64,000 nt of DNA from Hirschia baltica ATCC 49814 (GCF_000023785.1 NC_012982.1:1240001-1304000); one strand, 5' to 3'; positions 1 through 9,323 are shown, counted from the stretch's first letter. The notes: generated from the letters alone by a model not told the origin. Made by a program: numbers and translations.

Positions 1-292
1 TTAGTTGATATGAGCCAAGCAAACCGCGTTTATCGAGCGCTTTTAAAAGCATGGTGACATATTCAGATGTTTTGACCATGGATAGTTTGTTGCGTGCTTC
101 CATGAAAGCAATAAAATTGGGATCGTCGGGTGAGCCAAGCTTTATTGGTTTTTTAGGCGGTTGCATGGCTTCTACGAATTCGTTTGCAGATAGGTCGGTG
201 AGATCCTCATAGATATCTAGCAGGTCTTCATTCGTGAATTTTGGGCGGGCACGTTTTATCATGTCCAGAACGCGCTGTGTGCTCTCTTGCAT
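1..292 (-). CDS. Unrecognised protein, N-terminal part only
   Basis: A reading frame enters from the left edge on the minus strand and is open over its whole visible length of 97 codons. The start ATG (complement of 290-292) follows an AGGAG ribosome binding site about eight bases upstream. The visible N-terminus begins MQESTQRVLDMIKRARP and is charged and probably helical, with no signal peptide or membrane segment. The frame is still open at base 1, so the protein is cut by the window. I recognise no family. The real-gene call rests on the open frame, the good ribosome binding site and the divergent spacing from the neighbour. Confidence 0.6.
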   Translation of the reverse strand, partial: MQESTQRVLDMIKRARPKFTNEDLLDIYEDLTDLSANEFVEAMQPPKKPIKLGSPDDPNFIAFMEARNKLSMVKTSEYVTMLLKALDKRGLLGSYQL

Positions 293-390
293 ATCAAGGC
301 TCCTGACGTTTCCTGTTTACTATGTTCCAGAAAATCAGAGTTTACCTCTTTCTTCAATGCGAGGGATTATATGGCGGGATTTTTCTGGTC

Positions 391-1239
391 TTAGTTTATT
401 TTTCGTTTGCTTATAATGGCGAGTGCAATGCCGCCTAAAATAAGTGTAGAGGCGATTGTAAAACGCAGTGTCCAGTTTTCAGATAATAGAAATGTGCCGC
501 CTATCCCAGCAAGAACAGGCACGGATAATTGAGAGATTGCGGCTCTACTCGTCGTAAGTTTAGGAAGCACGCTATACCAAAGCGCATAGCCTAAGCCGGA
601 TGTAATTGCGCCTGACGTAACCGCTAGAGCAATCCCCATCGGGTTAAAGTCAAATGGGCGGATCAATATCAGTGTCATGGGGATGGTCAGCAAAAAATTA
701 CCTGCTGAAGCAGAGAGTGCAGAAGCTGATTTTTGACCTCGAATAGAGTATATTCCCCACGCAATGCCAGAAATAGCCATTAGCACAGCGGCAATTGGAT
801 CGGGTGCTGATACACCGGGTGAAACAAGCCATATCAGTGCGCCGAAAGCGACTAGACTTCCGAATATTTCTCCTAAAGTGAATTTGTATTTTTGGACTAT
901 GGCCCATCCCATCATGGTGAGCTGGACACAGGCAAACAGGATAAGAGCACCAAGGCCAGTATCTATTGCGACATAGGAGAATGAAAATGCGGCTGCGTAT
1001 AAAAATAAGCTGAAAGCTGAAATGATATTGCTGCCGGCAAATGCTGTTTTGTTGAACCCGTTTTTAAGGCCGGCTAGCAAGCCCAATACGATCGCACCAG
1101 ATATGAGGCGGATTAGCGTATAATTGGCGGGATCAATTAACGCCGCTTGGGTTGGTGTTTGGGTGAGGGCGAGGCGGCCCAGCACAGAATTAGCAGCAAA
1201 AGCCAGCATTGCCAGAAAGGTCAGTAAAAATATACGCAA
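391..1239 (-). CDS. EamA/DMT-family membrane transporter
   Basis: The 282-residue product is almost entirely hydrophobic, with about ten transmembrane helices arranged as two five-helix halves, as in the drug/metabolite transporter (EamA) superfamily. These proteins export or exchange small metabolites across the inner membrane; the substrate cannot be read from sequence. The first helix starts at the N-terminus (MRIFLLTFLAMLAF). The leftmost start is TTG at 1237-1239 with only a weak ribosome binding site, so the start is uncertain. It stands alone, with unknown genes on either side. A second EamA protein lies at 6581-7513 and is clearly a different paralogue. Confidence 0.85.
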   Translation of the reverse strand: MRIFLLTFLAMLAFAANSVLGRLALTQTPTQAALIDPANYTLIRLISGAIVLGLLAGLKNGFNKTAFAGSNIISAFSLFLYAAAFSFSYVAIDTGLGALILFACVQLTMMGWAIVQKYKFTLGEIFGSLVAFGALIWLVSPGVSAPDPIAAVLMAISGIAWGIYSIRGQKSASALSASAGNFLLTIPMTLILIRPFDFNPMGIALAVTSGAITSGLGYALWYSVLPKLTTSRAAISQLSVPVLAGIGGTFLLSENWTLRFTIASTLILGGIALAIISKRKIN

Positions 1240-1281
1240 TTGGTTTTATTGCTCGCGACTGGAGTTAGACGAGCACAAAGA

Positions 1282-1743
1282 CTAGTCTTCAAAAGGGATG
1301 TTCGTGTTTGAACCGCGCAATTTTGGGTGGTTCGGGATTAAAATTAGAGTGCCGCCAATACAAGCTGCCACACCGAAAATATAGACTAGATATTCAAGCA
1401 CCCAGCCTGGCTTGTTAAAAACATTGGTCATGATGGACTGAGAGTCCGGCAAGCCAAATTCTAGCTCTTTGGCAAGATTTAATAATTCCATCGCGTAGGT
1501 GTAATTATCGATTTGAGCATTGTAGTTTAAATACATAAACCCGCTGTAAGCCATAAACAAAACGAGGCGTGACGCCCAGTTTACGCGATCTGGATTTATC
1601 ATAAACAGCAAACCAAAAATCGCGATATGCACACTTACGAAAAATTGCCACGTATTGGAAATCAACTCTCTGTGTTGACCGATTAATTCATGGATTTGCA
1701 AAAGGCTTTCGGCATTGATCATCTGGTCCATATTCGTCCCCAT
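1282..1743 (-). CDS. Small inner-membrane protein of unknown function
   Basis: The 153-residue product has a soluble N-terminal stretch of about 30 residues, then hydrophobic segments near residues 33-50, 57-73 and 113-137, so probably three membrane helices with a charged loop (about residues 75-112). I do not recognise the family. ATG at 1743 and ATG four codons later (1731) are both possible; the second has GGGGACG just upstream. The gene sits 42 bases downstream of the EamA transporter on the opposite side of the coding direction, with no sign of a shared operon. Confidence 0.6.
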   Translation of the reverse strand: MGTNMDQMINAESLLQIHELIGQHRELISNTWQFFVSVHIAIFGLLFMINPDRVNWASRLVLFMAYSGFMYLNYNAQIDNYTYAMELLNLAKELEFGLPDSQSIMTNVFNKPGWVLEYLVYIFGVAACIGGTLILIPNHPKLRGSNTNIPFED

Positions 1744-1908
1744 CGAGCATATATAATTTAAACGCTGCGCATCGAATGTAGGACTTTATGGTAAATCTTC
1801 TGGTGTTTGGCAATCAATCAAACTCAAATGCTGTAAATGCATACAGCAGACAAGACGGCTTCCTTTTTTGATAAGAAATACCGTCTCGCCGCACGCGGAG
1901 GAAAGAGT

Positions 1909-2595
1909 TTATTCGGCGTATTTGTATTCTAGTGGAAAGACCATATTGTAAGTGGTGACGGGTACGCCGGAAGCATCTTTAGTAGGCGAGAACAATGCCT
2001 TGCGAACTGCGCGTTCAGCGGATGCATTGAAAACGGCATCAGAACAATCAGCGACTACATTGAAAGGGCGTCCTTGTGGATCTAGGGCGAAGGCTACATC
2101 ACAGAGGCCAGATAAACCTTGGTGCAAGGCTTTTCTGGGATAGGTTGGTAGAGGTTGTCGGATGGGGATTGCCGTTGATGGTCCATTATAGGTGCCCGTT
2201 GCAATAACCGGAATTTGCGAAACCAAATCCGGGGCTGAATTATTTATGATTGGTATATTCAAACTAGGTGCATCTGAAGCAGTAATACTAATAGCAGGCG
2301 CAGCTGGAGGGATGGGTGTTTTGATTATCTCGATATCAAGATAACTTGACGGTGCTGGGGGTGGGATAGTTTCAACCGTAAATGCCCGTAATGTAAAGTC
2401 CTTTGCTTTTTGCATGTTTATCGCATCTATGCGGATTAGATATTCCATCGTACAGAACAGCGCTAGCGTGATCACAGTGGCTATTGCGCCAGCCATAAGC
2501 AGGTTAATTGATTTTTTCTGAGGTGTTCGAACATGTGTTTCAGATGTGTCTGAAAGCATGGAGATTGAATTTGGATCGAGAACAGCAGCGGACAT
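1909..2595 (-). CDS. TonB-family energy transducer (orphan copy)
   Basis: The 228-residue product has one membrane helix near residues 33-53, a proline-rich periplasmic linker (PPPAPSS, TPIPPAAPA) and a C-terminal TonB domain that recognises the P-TYPRKAL core and ends in VFPLEYKYAE. TonB proteins transmit proton-motive energy from ExbB/ExbD to outer-membrane receptors. No exbB or exbD lies beside it, so it probably borrows those at 38710-40048. It resembles the TonB at 40060 in the membrane-helix exit (MEYLIRID against MENLIRIK) and in two cysteines of the C-terminal domain. A strong purine-rich ribosome binding site (AGGGGGGAAA) precedes ATG at 2595. Confidence 0.82.
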   Translation of the reverse strand: MSAAVLDPNSISMLSDTSETHVRTPQKKSINLLMAGAIATVITLALFCTMEYLIRIDAINMQKAKDFTLRAFTVETIPPPAPSSYLDIEIIKTPIPPAAPAISITASDAPSLNIPIINNSAPDLVSQIPVIATGTYNGPSTAIPIRQPLPTYPRKALHQGLSGLCDVAFALDPQGRPFNVVADCSDAVFNASAERAVRKALFSPTKDASGVPVTTYNMVFPLEYKYAE

Positions 2596-2693
2596 AGTTT
2601 CCCCCCTAAGAAAATAGACAGATGAAATTATTATCGTATTGTTTCAGGCTAAAGTTGAATAAGTTTCAGGTCAATTTATCCTAAAGTTGTATA

Positions 2694-3053
2694 TCAATCC
2701 ATGCTGGCCCAGTGGTCTGGTTTCCAATTTATGCCGCGATTATCAAGAAATATTTTGATTTGTTCAAACGGATTTGAACCTTGATCCCCGAATAAAGTTT
2801 TTAGGTTTTTCAGTATATCGGCGTTTTCATCACCCGTTTTTGCGCGAGGTTTTGCAGCTTTATCTAGCACACGTTTAAGCGCCCCTAATTGGCCCTTTTC
2901 AACAATGATATACCACTCATCATCAATACCGCCACTGCATATGGATAACCGGTCACTTGCGTCAAAACTTGCTGTGACCATCCAGAAATTGGGTGTTTCT
3001 CTTTCAAATAGAGTGACATCATAGGTATCTAAATTCTTATCAGAAGTGCGCAT
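2694..3053 (-). CDS. Small soluble protein of unknown function
   Basis: With the start taken at ATG 3053 the product has 119 residues; the frame can be extended upstream to ATG 3113, but the added residues look non-coding. The protein is soluble, with an N-terminal beta-rich part (TYDVTLFERETPNFWMVTAS) and a lysine-rich middle that could be helical. No cysteines or metal motifs stand out. I do not recognise it. It is transcribed toward the orphan tonB gene, with a 98-base gap that leaves room for a separate promoter. Confidence 0.5.
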   Translation of the reverse strand: MRTSDKNLDTYDVTLFERETPNFWMVTASFDASDRLSICSGGIDDEWYIIVEKGQLGALKRVLDKAAKPRAKTGDENADILKNLKTLFGDQGSNPFEQIKIFLDNRGINWKPDHWASMD

Positions 3054-3242
3054 ATTGTTGGCCTTAGTGTCACGTCTTGAGATGAAGTTTGATTTTAGGT
3101 GATAAAACAACAAAATAAAGTGGAAATATTCTGCTCTTAGATTGGCTCTCCTTGGGGCAGGTGTGCTTTGTTTCAGAAGGCTGTTTATTGTCTACGCCTA
3201 TAAAACACTGTTTGGACCTTATTACCCCAAAGGACTTTCTCT

Positions 3243-4247
3243 ATGATCAAAGCATATGCCGCATTTGAAGCTAAAGGTGAGTTGAAACCATTTGAATATG
3301 ATTCGGGTGTTCTAGGGCGGGATGAAGTTGAGATAGATGTGCATTATTGCGGTATTTGTCACAGTGATCTTAGCATGATTGATAATGACTGGGGATTTAG
3401 TGATTATCCGCTTGTGCCCGGGCATGAGGTTGTAGGTGTGATTGCGGCAGTGGGTGAGGATGTGAAATCTTTTTCCATTGGTCAAAATGTGGGGCTTGGT
3501 TGGCATTCGGGCTATTGCAATGAATGCAAGCAGTGCGGGGCTGGGGACCAGAATTTATGTGAGAAAGTGCAGCCAACAATTGCGGGGCATTATGGGGGCT
3601 TTGCCGATAAGGTGCGGGCGCAGGCGCAAAGCGTGGTGGCGATACCCGAGGGAATAGATCTTGAAACGGCGGGGCCGATGTTTTGCGGCGGTGTCACTGT
3701 GTTTAATCCGCTTGTGCAATATGACATTCCGCCGACCAGCAAAGTGGCTGTGATTGGCATTGGCGGTCTAGGGCATTTAGCGCTTCAATTTTTGAACGCG
3801 TGGGGATGTGAAGTAACGGCTTTTACATCTAGCGAAAGCAAGATTGAGGAAGCTAAAAAACTGGGCGCGCACCACACGTTAAATTCGCGTGATAAGGCCG
3901 AAATAAAGAGCGCGAAAGGCCGGTTTGATGTCATCATTTCCACGGTAAATGTGGCTTTGAATTGGAATTTATACCTATCGACGCTGGCACCTAAAGGGCG
4001 ATTGCATTTTGCGGGGGCGACATTGGAGCCGCTTGATATCAATGTGTTTGCTTTGATGGAGCAGCAAAAATCGGTCTCATCATCATCGGTTGGCAGTCCG
4101 CAAACGATTGCGACAATGCTTGAATTTGCCAAACGCCATGACATTAAGCCCCAAATTGAGATGTTCCGCATGGATCAGGTGAATGAAGCGATGGACCGTC
4201 TAAAATCTGGCGATGTGCATTATCGCGTCGTGCTTTCCAACAAATAG
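3243..4247 (+). CDS. Zinc-dependent alcohol dehydrogenase (YahK/CAD type)
   Basis: This is a 334-residue medium-chain dehydrogenase that should interconvert alcohols or aldehydes with NAD(P)H. Visible family features are the catalytic zinc ligands in CGICHSD and the GHE of [10 protein letters not shown] near the N-terminus, the structural-zinc lobe with spaced cysteines ([15 protein letters not shown]), and the nucleotide-binding glycine motif GIGGLGHLA. Length and motifs fit the YahK / cinnamyl-alcohol-dehydrogenase-like branch, usually NADPH-linked and acting on broad aldehydes; the substrate is inference. It is a single-gene unit with an independent upstream region of about 130 bases and is followed by the hairpin-rich gap. 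Confidence 0.9.
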   Translation: MIKAYAAFEAKGELKPFEYDSGVLGRDEVEIDVHYCGICHSDLSMIDNDWGFSDYPLVPGHEVVGVIAAVGEDVKSFSIGQNVGLGWHSGYCNECKQCGAGDQNLCEKVQPTIAGHYGGFADKVRAQAQSVVAIPEGIDLETAGPMFCGGVTVFNPLVQYDIPPTSKVAVIGIGGLGHLALQFLNAWGCEVTAFTSSESKIEEAKKLGAHHTLNSRDKAEIKSAKGRFDVIISTVNVALNWNLYLSTLAPKGRLHFAGATLEPLDINVFALMEQQKSVSSSSVGSPQTIATMLEFAKRHDIKPQIEMFRMDQVNEAMDRLKSGDVHYRVVLSNK

Positions 4248-4259
4248 ACATCTGCTTAA

Positions 4260-4640
4260 GCGCGCAAACCAACAAAAATATCTGCATTGGGAGATTGCCC
4301 CGATGCAGGTTTGCCCGATGCAGGCATGAATGTGGCTGGTAAACGGGGCGCAAGGCGCACAGTCTGGCCGCAATGTGTGTGCTGGCGGGTGGCCAGCTGG
4401 TAACGCAGCCCGAAGGTGCGCCTCGCAAAATGGTTTTGGCTTATCGCAAAGCCACTGAAGGGGCGGGCAATGCCCCCAAGACCTGACCTGTATTTACGCT
4501 ATACAAGCCTATCTCCCTTCAGCCCTGCAACTTAGATAACGCACCGTTTCGTTATCCAGTATTGGCAGGCCCATTCCTCCAATTCCACACGTCGGTCGCG
4601 AGCCGCCCCTGAAGATTGGATGCAGCAAGTATGGGGTGAG
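4260..4640. other. G+C-rich intergenic block with a series of hairpins
   Basis: No gene is recognisable in this gap, yet it is visibly richer in G+C than the genes on both sides and is packed with short inverted repeats: 4282-4291 with 4299-4308, 4381-4386 with 4392-4397, 4437-4442 with 4449-4454, 4460-4464 with 4472-4476, and 4535-4541 with 4550-4556. The motif CCCGATGCAGG also occurs twice in direct orientation (4299-4309 and about 4313-4324). This fits a structured RNA or a decayed repeat element. I looked for tmRNA, RNase P RNA and SRP RNA signatures and found none. The strand is unknown. Confidence 0.45.
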
Positions 4641-4796
4641 GTTTTAAGCAGGGGGATAAGTTTTGAGATTTCCACTATGTGACAAGCGTTCAAGTATAGT
4701 TACTTATTGCTGATTACAACTTCACGTGTTTTAAATGTTAACGACGGGTTGATGCGTGTTCTCGAGTTTCTTGAGTTCCGATTTTGGGGACGAAGA

Positions 4797-6137
4797 TTGA
4801 TTTTTTTATCGTATAGTAGTGAAAATCAGAAGCAAGCTGATCGCGTTTCTCAGTTTATGAGTGAGCATGGATTCGAAAATTGGCAAGATGATCAAAAGTT
4901 GAAGCCGGGCGATGAGTTTGAGGATATTATTATTAGAAAGGTGCAAACTTCACGTTGTCTAGTTTTATTACTGACGAGAGCATCTTTAAAAAGTGAGTGG
5001 GTAAAAAAAGAAGTTGAAACAGCAATCGCTTCGAATATTCCCATAATCCCAATTTCGAATGTGCCAGCAGTTGAATTGCGGGACGAAATTGATGAAAGCT
5101 CTGCATGGGCATCTAAATTAGTTCAAAGTATCCAGTTCATTAGTTATCATGTTCAACTTACCCAGAACATATTAAATAAGCTTTTAGAAGCTCTGGAATG
5201 GCGCTTGAGTGAAGATGCGCTGGCTTCCATCTTTTCATTTGTGAATTTTAAAGGTGGCATAGGAAAAACAAGTTTGTGCGCTTCAGCTGCATGTTGTTTT
5301 GCATCTAAGCACAACAAGCGGGTTTTATTGATAGATTTAGACCCTCAAGAAAATTTAAGTGACCTGCTTTTGACGCGGCATGCGTTGGCGGTCGCATCTG
5401 CTGAGGGGCATACTGCACTTTCTCTTTTTGAACCGAAAAGGGTCTGTAAAAAAGTAGGGCGTGAGTACGACTTTAAATTCCTTATGGCATTTGCCCATGA
5501 TGTTGAAACTAACTGGTCTTCATTGGCTATGAAAATATCTGATTCAGCAAGTAATGGGTCACTTTCCATCATACCGGCTGATTATCGGATGATGAAATTC
5601 GCTAAAGCATCAGTTACAGCTCAAGAAGTGTATTTATATAATTTTTCAAAATCAGTGCGTGCATTGTCTAGATATTATGATGCAATTTTTATTGATTCTG
5701 GCCCATCGGCTTCTTTGCTGACTCATTGTGCCTTAAAGTTTGCAGATAACATTATTTCACCTGTTAGAGCTGATTACAATGCTGTGCGTGGTCTTTATTC
5801 AATGCAACAGGCTGCTCTAAATGTCTTTGATTGTGATATTGATGGGAAAACCTATCCAGTGTTCAATTTTTATAGATTGAATAATGTAACAGAAAGAGAT
5901 TTTGCAAACGACTTTTCAAAGTCTGCGGATAAAATTTCAAGCCTAGTTTCCTTCGTTAAAAACAAAGTTTTGGAGACCCGTATTCCTTTAACTCAAGGAA
6001 TGATTGGCGTCGAAAAATATCTGAATGCGGCGTTAAATAGTGAGTTAAAAGACATTTCTTTCGGAGCAGCAAACGAATCTATGCATGCTCTGTCAGATGA
6101 GTTGTTATTGATATCTGATGCGGGGACCAAAAAATGA
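4797..6137 (+). CDS. TIR-domain / ParA-type ATPase fusion protein
   Basis: The N-terminal domain is a TIR fold: IFLSYSSEN, then a WQDDQKLKPGDEF loop, a hydrophobic strand CLVLLLT, and SEWVKKEVE, whose glutamate sits where NAD-cleaving TIR domains keep their catalytic Glu. After a linker comes a ParA/MinD-type ATPase with the deviant Walker A KGGIGKTS, LLIDLDPQENLS and a Walker B strand YDAIFIDSGPSAS. The frame opens at TTG 4707; ATG 4752 is possible, but TTG 4797 follows GGGGA by six bases and puts IFLSYSS at the N-terminus as is usual, so I chose it. The gene is clearly more A+T-rich than its neighbours and overlaps the next gene by four bases. Defence or signalling function is inference. 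Confidence 0.85.
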   Translation: MIFLSYSSENQKQADRVSQFMSEHGFENWQDDQKLKPGDEFEDIIIRKVQTSRCLVLLLTRASLKSEWVKKEVETAIASNIPIIPISNVPAVELRDEIDESSAWASKLVQSIQFISYHVQLTQNILNKLLEALEWRLSEDALASIFSFVNFKGGIGKTSLCASAACCFASKHNKRVLLIDLDPQENLSDLLLTRHALAVASAEGHTALSLFEPKRVCKKVGREYDFKFLMAFAHDVETNWSSLAMKISDSASNGSLSIIPADYRMMKFAKASVTAQEVYLYNFSKSVRALSRYYDAIFIDSGPSASLLTHCALKFADNIISPVRADYNAVRGLYSMQQAALNVFDCDIDGKTYPVFNFYRLNNVTERDFANDFSKSADKISSLVSFVKNKVLETRIPLTQGMIGVEKYLNAALNSELKDISFGAANESMHALSDELLLISDAGTKK

Positions 6138-6556
6138 ATTCTAAATCGCAGGAGCTTTTGGCTCTAATAAAGAAAAGCCGCTCCAAACCAAATATTACAG
6201 CGAGCCATGTGGAAGAGTTCCTTGCGGATTATGAACGTTTAGGAAGGACAGAATTTTTAAACCTAGTCGCAAAAGAATTAGAAAAACCAGCGCGGGCAGT
6301 AAAATCATCTCGAAAGCCACCACATCCATTATCAGGTGCTCTAAAAAGTGCTCAGACGCGCACAGGGATGAAAGCCGCTGAGTTCAAAAAAACGGTGTTG
6401 GACTCTATTGATTTTAATAAATATGCAGAGTTGAAGCGGCCTGCCGCTAGCGTATCTTTAACGAAAATGCTGGAAGTTCTGTCCACTGTTATTACGCAGG
6501 GTGATTTAGAGCGCATTATTGAGCAGGTTGGAGAACGTTACAGACTGAAGCGTTGA
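6134..6556 (+). CDS. Small basic partner protein of the TIR-ParA fusion
   Basis: The 140-residue product starts at ATG 6134, inside the stop of the TIR-ParA gene (ATGA overlap), so the two are almost certainly co-translated. It is soluble, predicted mostly helical, and has a lysine/arginine-rich centre (about residues 45-80, including AVKSSRKPPHPLSGAL) that could bind nucleic acid or an acidic surface. I see no helix-turn-helix that I would defend and no ParB box or CTPase motif. By position it could be the ParB-like adaptor, regulator or effector of the fused ATPase; that role is inference. No relative is recognised. Confidence 0.7.
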   Translation: MNSKSQELLALIKKSRSKPNITASHVEEFLADYERLGRTEFLNLVAKELEKPARAVKSSRKPPHPLSGALKSAQTRTGMKAAEFKKTVLDSIDFNKYAELKRPAASVSLTKMLEVLSTVITQGDLERIIEQVGERYRLKR

Positions 6557-6578
6557 GGACATGTATCCTTGTAGTCTG

Positions 6579-6609
6579 CCCTATCCCTTCGGGACGGGGG
6601 ATGGGTTTT
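6579..6609 (+). terminator. Possible terminator after the TIR-ParA unit
   Basis: CCCTATCCC at 6579-6587 can pair with GGGGATGGG just downstream (6597-6605), followed by TTTT. It would end transcription 25 bases after the partner gene. It overlaps the 3' end of the convergent transporter gene, and the T run is short, so this is a weak call. Confidence 0.35.
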
Positions 6610-7513
6610 CTGGGTGCATGGCGCGTTGGATGGAGAGTTTGCGCTCGCGTAGGGCGATATAGATGCCTGATCCGATGATGAGGGGCGTGCCCAGCCATAA
6701 GGTTGGGCTGGGGATTTGATCCCAGAACACATATCCAAGGGCAGTGGCAAATATCAGATTTGAATAATCCATCGGCATCACAACAGCAATATTAGCTAGT
6801 CGCAGGGATTCTGACAGGGCGAGTTGTCCAACTGTGCCAAGAATAGATATTGCGATTAACAGCCCAAATACCTCTAAAGAATGCATCTGCCCCACCCATA
6901 TCATGGCGATTCCGGTGATGGGGACCCCCAAAAGCGTGTAGGTGAAGACAATGCTGGCGGCGCTCTCCGTGGTGGCGAGTTTGCGGATAATGATAGTGGT
7001 GGCTGCACCAAAAATGGCACCCGTCATGGCCACGGCTGCGCCAAGTAGAGGGATTTCATTGTGCCAAGGCTGCATGGCGACAACTATGCCGATAAAGCCA
7101 ACAAGAACCGCAATCCAACGCCGTATACCAACAAATTCCGAGAGGAAAATCACGGAGAATATTGTGGCGATCATGGGCACGGTAAAACCGATTGTGGCGG
7201 CTTCGGCCATGGGCAATAGCATGACGGCGAGGAAATTTGCGCCCATGGCAATAATGCCCAATATTGCCCGCGCCAGATGTGCGCCATAGCGCGTGCTTTT
7301 AAGATTGGTGAGGCCGCCTTTGCGGCTGATAATCCATGCGCCTGTGACGATTGTGCCAAACAGGAAGCGATAGAATAATACCTCAATGACATGCACATCT
7401 TGTTCGCCGACATATTTCACAAGGGCGAACATGCAGGCGAGTGTCGCAATCGCAAACAAGCGGATGGCAAGGCCGGTAATGGGTCTATCTTGGTGGGCGC
7501 TTGTTTGGTTCAT
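6581..7513 (-). CDS. EamA/DMT-family membrane transporter (RhaT-like)
   Basis: The 310-residue product has about ten transmembrane helices in two repeated halves, as in the EamA branch of the drug/metabolite transporter superfamily, and sits in the inner membrane. Characteristic family texture includes the first-helix lysine (FALVKYVGEQDV) and the second-half start LPLLGAAVAMTGAIFGAAT-like repeat. The cargo is unknown. ATG 7511-7513 is the start. The gene lies downstream of ilvD on the same strand but is separated from it by a terminator hairpin at 7547-7581, so it is probably its own unit. It converges on the TIR-ParA pair. Confidence 0.85.
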   Translation of the reverse strand: MNQTSAHQDRPITGLAIRLFAIATLACMFALVKYVGEQDVHVIEVLFYRFLFGTIVTGAWIISRKGGLTNLKSTRYGAHLARAILGIIAMGANFLAVMLLPMAEAATIGFTVPMIATIFSVIFLSEFVGIRRWIAVLVGFIGIVVAMQPWHNEIPLLGAAVAMTGAIFGAATTIIIRKLATTESAASIVFTYTLLGVPITGIAMIWVGQMHSLEVFGLLIAISILGTVGQLALSESLRLANIAVVMPMDYSNLIFATALGYVFWDQIPSPTLWLGTPLIIGSGIYIALRERKLSIQRAMHPENPSPVPKG

Positions 7514-7546
7514 GCGGCGTATCTAGCCTTTGGGGAATGGCGTTTG

Positions 7547-7581
7547 AAAAGCCCTATCGTTTTGTCTCTGATAGGGCTTTT
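7547..7581 (-). terminator. Intrinsic terminator of ilvD
   Basis: A 12-base arm ending GCCCTATC (7547-7558) pairs with GATAGGGC plus T's (7570-7581) around an 11-base loop. On the minus strand it follows the ilvD stop by about 24 bases and ends in a short T run. Confidence 0.65.
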
Positions 7582-7604
7582 CGGATTTGAAGTGTCGCTA
7601 GAAC

Positions 7605-9323
7605 CTAGAGGTCTGCATACATGTGTTTTTCGTGTTTTGCACCGGGATGTGTGCACGCGCCAAGGTGGGCTGGGCCAACTGTTTGGACGTATTTGTAAAG
7701 TGCGCCGGTGGCGTAGAGGTTTTCTTTGGGTACAAAGTCTGCGCGGCGTTTGGCGAGCTCTTCCTCGTCAACTTCAAGGTCGATTGTGCCTTTGATCGCG
7801 TCGATTGAGATGATGTCGCCATCTTTTACAAGACCGATAGGGCCGCCATCATAAGCTTCGGGTGTGACGTGTCCGATACAGAAACCACGTGTAGCACCGG
7901 AGAAGCGTCCATCTGTGATGAGAGCCACTTTATCGCCCATGCCTTGGCCGTAGAGCGCAGCTGTTGTGGCGAGCATTTCACGCATGCCGGGGCCGCCTTT
8001 AGGGCCTTCATAACGGATAACCAATACGTCGCCTTCTTTGTATGTTTTGTCGCGCACGGCTTCAAAACAATCATCTTCAGAATCGAAGACACGCGCTGGG
8101 CCGCTAAATGTTTGGTGGGCCAATCCGGCGACTTTCACGATTGCGCCATCTGGTGCCATAGAACCTTTCAAGCCGACAACACCGCCTGTCGGTGAAAGCG
8201 GGTTTGTGACGGGGTAGATGACTTTTTGTGTCGGGTCGAATTTTACGTCTTCAAGGTTTTCGGCCAGTGTTTTACCCGTCACAGTGATACAATCACCGTT
8301 CAGGTATCCGCCATCAAGCATTGTGCGCATGAGCATTGGCATGCCGCCGGCTTCACCCATGTCTTTGGCCACATAGCGCCCGCCGGGTTTTAGGTCGGCA
8401 AGGTAAGGGGTTTTCTTGAAGATTTCAGCCACGCGCTCAAGCGGGAAATCAATACCTGCTTCATTGGCCATAGCTGGAAGGTGAAGCCCTGCATTCGTCG
8501 ATCCACCTGTGGCGGCAACAACGGCTGCGGCGTTTTCAAAGGCTTCAAGCGTACAGATATCACGCGGACGCAGATTGCGCTCGATCAATGCCATTACAGC
8601 TTCACCTGTGGCAACAGCGTATTCATCACGGCTTATATAAGGTGCTGGTAGAGCAGATGAGAGAGGTAGGGCAAGACCGATGGCTTCAGAGACACATGCC
8701 ATTGTGTTGGCTGTAAATTGACCACCACACGCACCCGCACCCGGACATGCGACTTTCTCAAGTTTGTTGAGCTTTTCTTCGTTCATATTGTTTGCGCCAA
8801 CGGCATAGGAACCAACAGCTTCAAACACATCCAGCACGGTGACGTCTTTGTCTTCGAAGCGGCCCGGCATGATGGAACCACCATAAAGGAAAGCGGATGG
8901 AACGTTTAGGCGCAACATGGCCATCATCATGCCCGGAAGGGATTTATCACACCCAGCAATACCAACAAGCGCATCGTAAAAATGCCCGCGAATTGTAAGC
9001 TCAACGGAGTCTGCAATTACATCACGCGATACAAGGGAAGAGCGCATGGCTTCTGTTCCCATTGCGATACCGTCAGTTACTGTGATTGTACAAAATTCGC
9101 GTGGTGTTCCATTGGCTTTTTTAACGCCTTCAGACACAGCGTGAGCCTGTCGTTGAAGGGCGATATTACATGGGGCTGCTTCATTCCATGCAGACGCGAC
9201 ACCCACGAATGGCTGCTCAATTTCCTTCGTCCCGAGACCCATAGCGTAATAGTATGAGCGTTGAGGTGCTTTTTTAGGGCCAATCGTGACGTGGCGCGAA
9301 GGTAATTTTGACTTGTCGACCAT
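7605..9323 (-). CDS. ilvD: Dihydroxy-acid dehydratase
   Basis: The enzyme dehydrates 2,3-dihydroxy-isovalerate and 2,3-dihydroxy-3-methylvalerate to the keto acids that become valine, leucine and isoleucine, in the cytoplasm. The 572-residue length is normal. The three cysteines that bind the [2Fe-2S] cluster are visible: C52 in APCNIAL, C125 in GCDKSLPG and C199 in PGAGACGGQ; the GCDK lysine and the DGRFSG motif near the C-terminus are also intact. Because the cluster has three cysteines it is probably the 2Fe-2S rather than the 4Fe-4S type. The other branched-chain genes are not in the window. Confidence 0.96.
   Translation of the reverse strand: MVDKSKLPSRHVTIGPKKAPQRSYYYAMGLGTKEIEQPFVGVASAWNEAAPCNIALQRQAHAVSEGVKKANGTPREFCTITVTDGIAMGTEAMRSSLVSRDVIADSVELTIRGHFYDALVGIAGCDKSLPGMMMAMLRLNVPSAFLYGGSIMPGRFEDKDVTVLDVFEAVGSYAVGANNMNEEKLNKLEKVACPGAGACGGQFTANTMACVSEAIGLALPLSSALPAPYISRDEYAVATGEAVMALIERNLRPRDICTLEAFENAAAVVAATGGSTNAGLHLPAMANEAGIDFPLERVAEIFKKTPYLADLKPGGRYVAKDMGEAGGMPMLMRTMLDGGYLNGDCITVTGKTLAENLEDVKFDPTQKVIYPVTNPLSPTGGVVGLKGSMAPDGAIVKVAGLAHQTFSGPARVFDSEDDCFEAVRDKTYKEGDVLVIRYEGPKGGPGMREMLATTAALYGQGMGDKVALITDGRFSGATRGFCIGHVTPEAYDGGPIGLVKDGDIISIDAIKGTIDLEVDEEELAKRRADFVPKENLYATGALYKYVQTVGPAHLGACTHPGAKHEKHMYADL

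Noticed and set aside
4144-4428. 94-codon minus-strand frame over the alcohol dehydrogenase end and the hairpin block
   Set aside because: It overlaps a certain gene and its Cys/His/Pro-rich composition is typical of antisense frames.
4260-4640. tmRNA, RNase P RNA or SRP RNA
   Set aside because: The tag peptide codons and the conserved core segments of these RNAs are absent on both strands.
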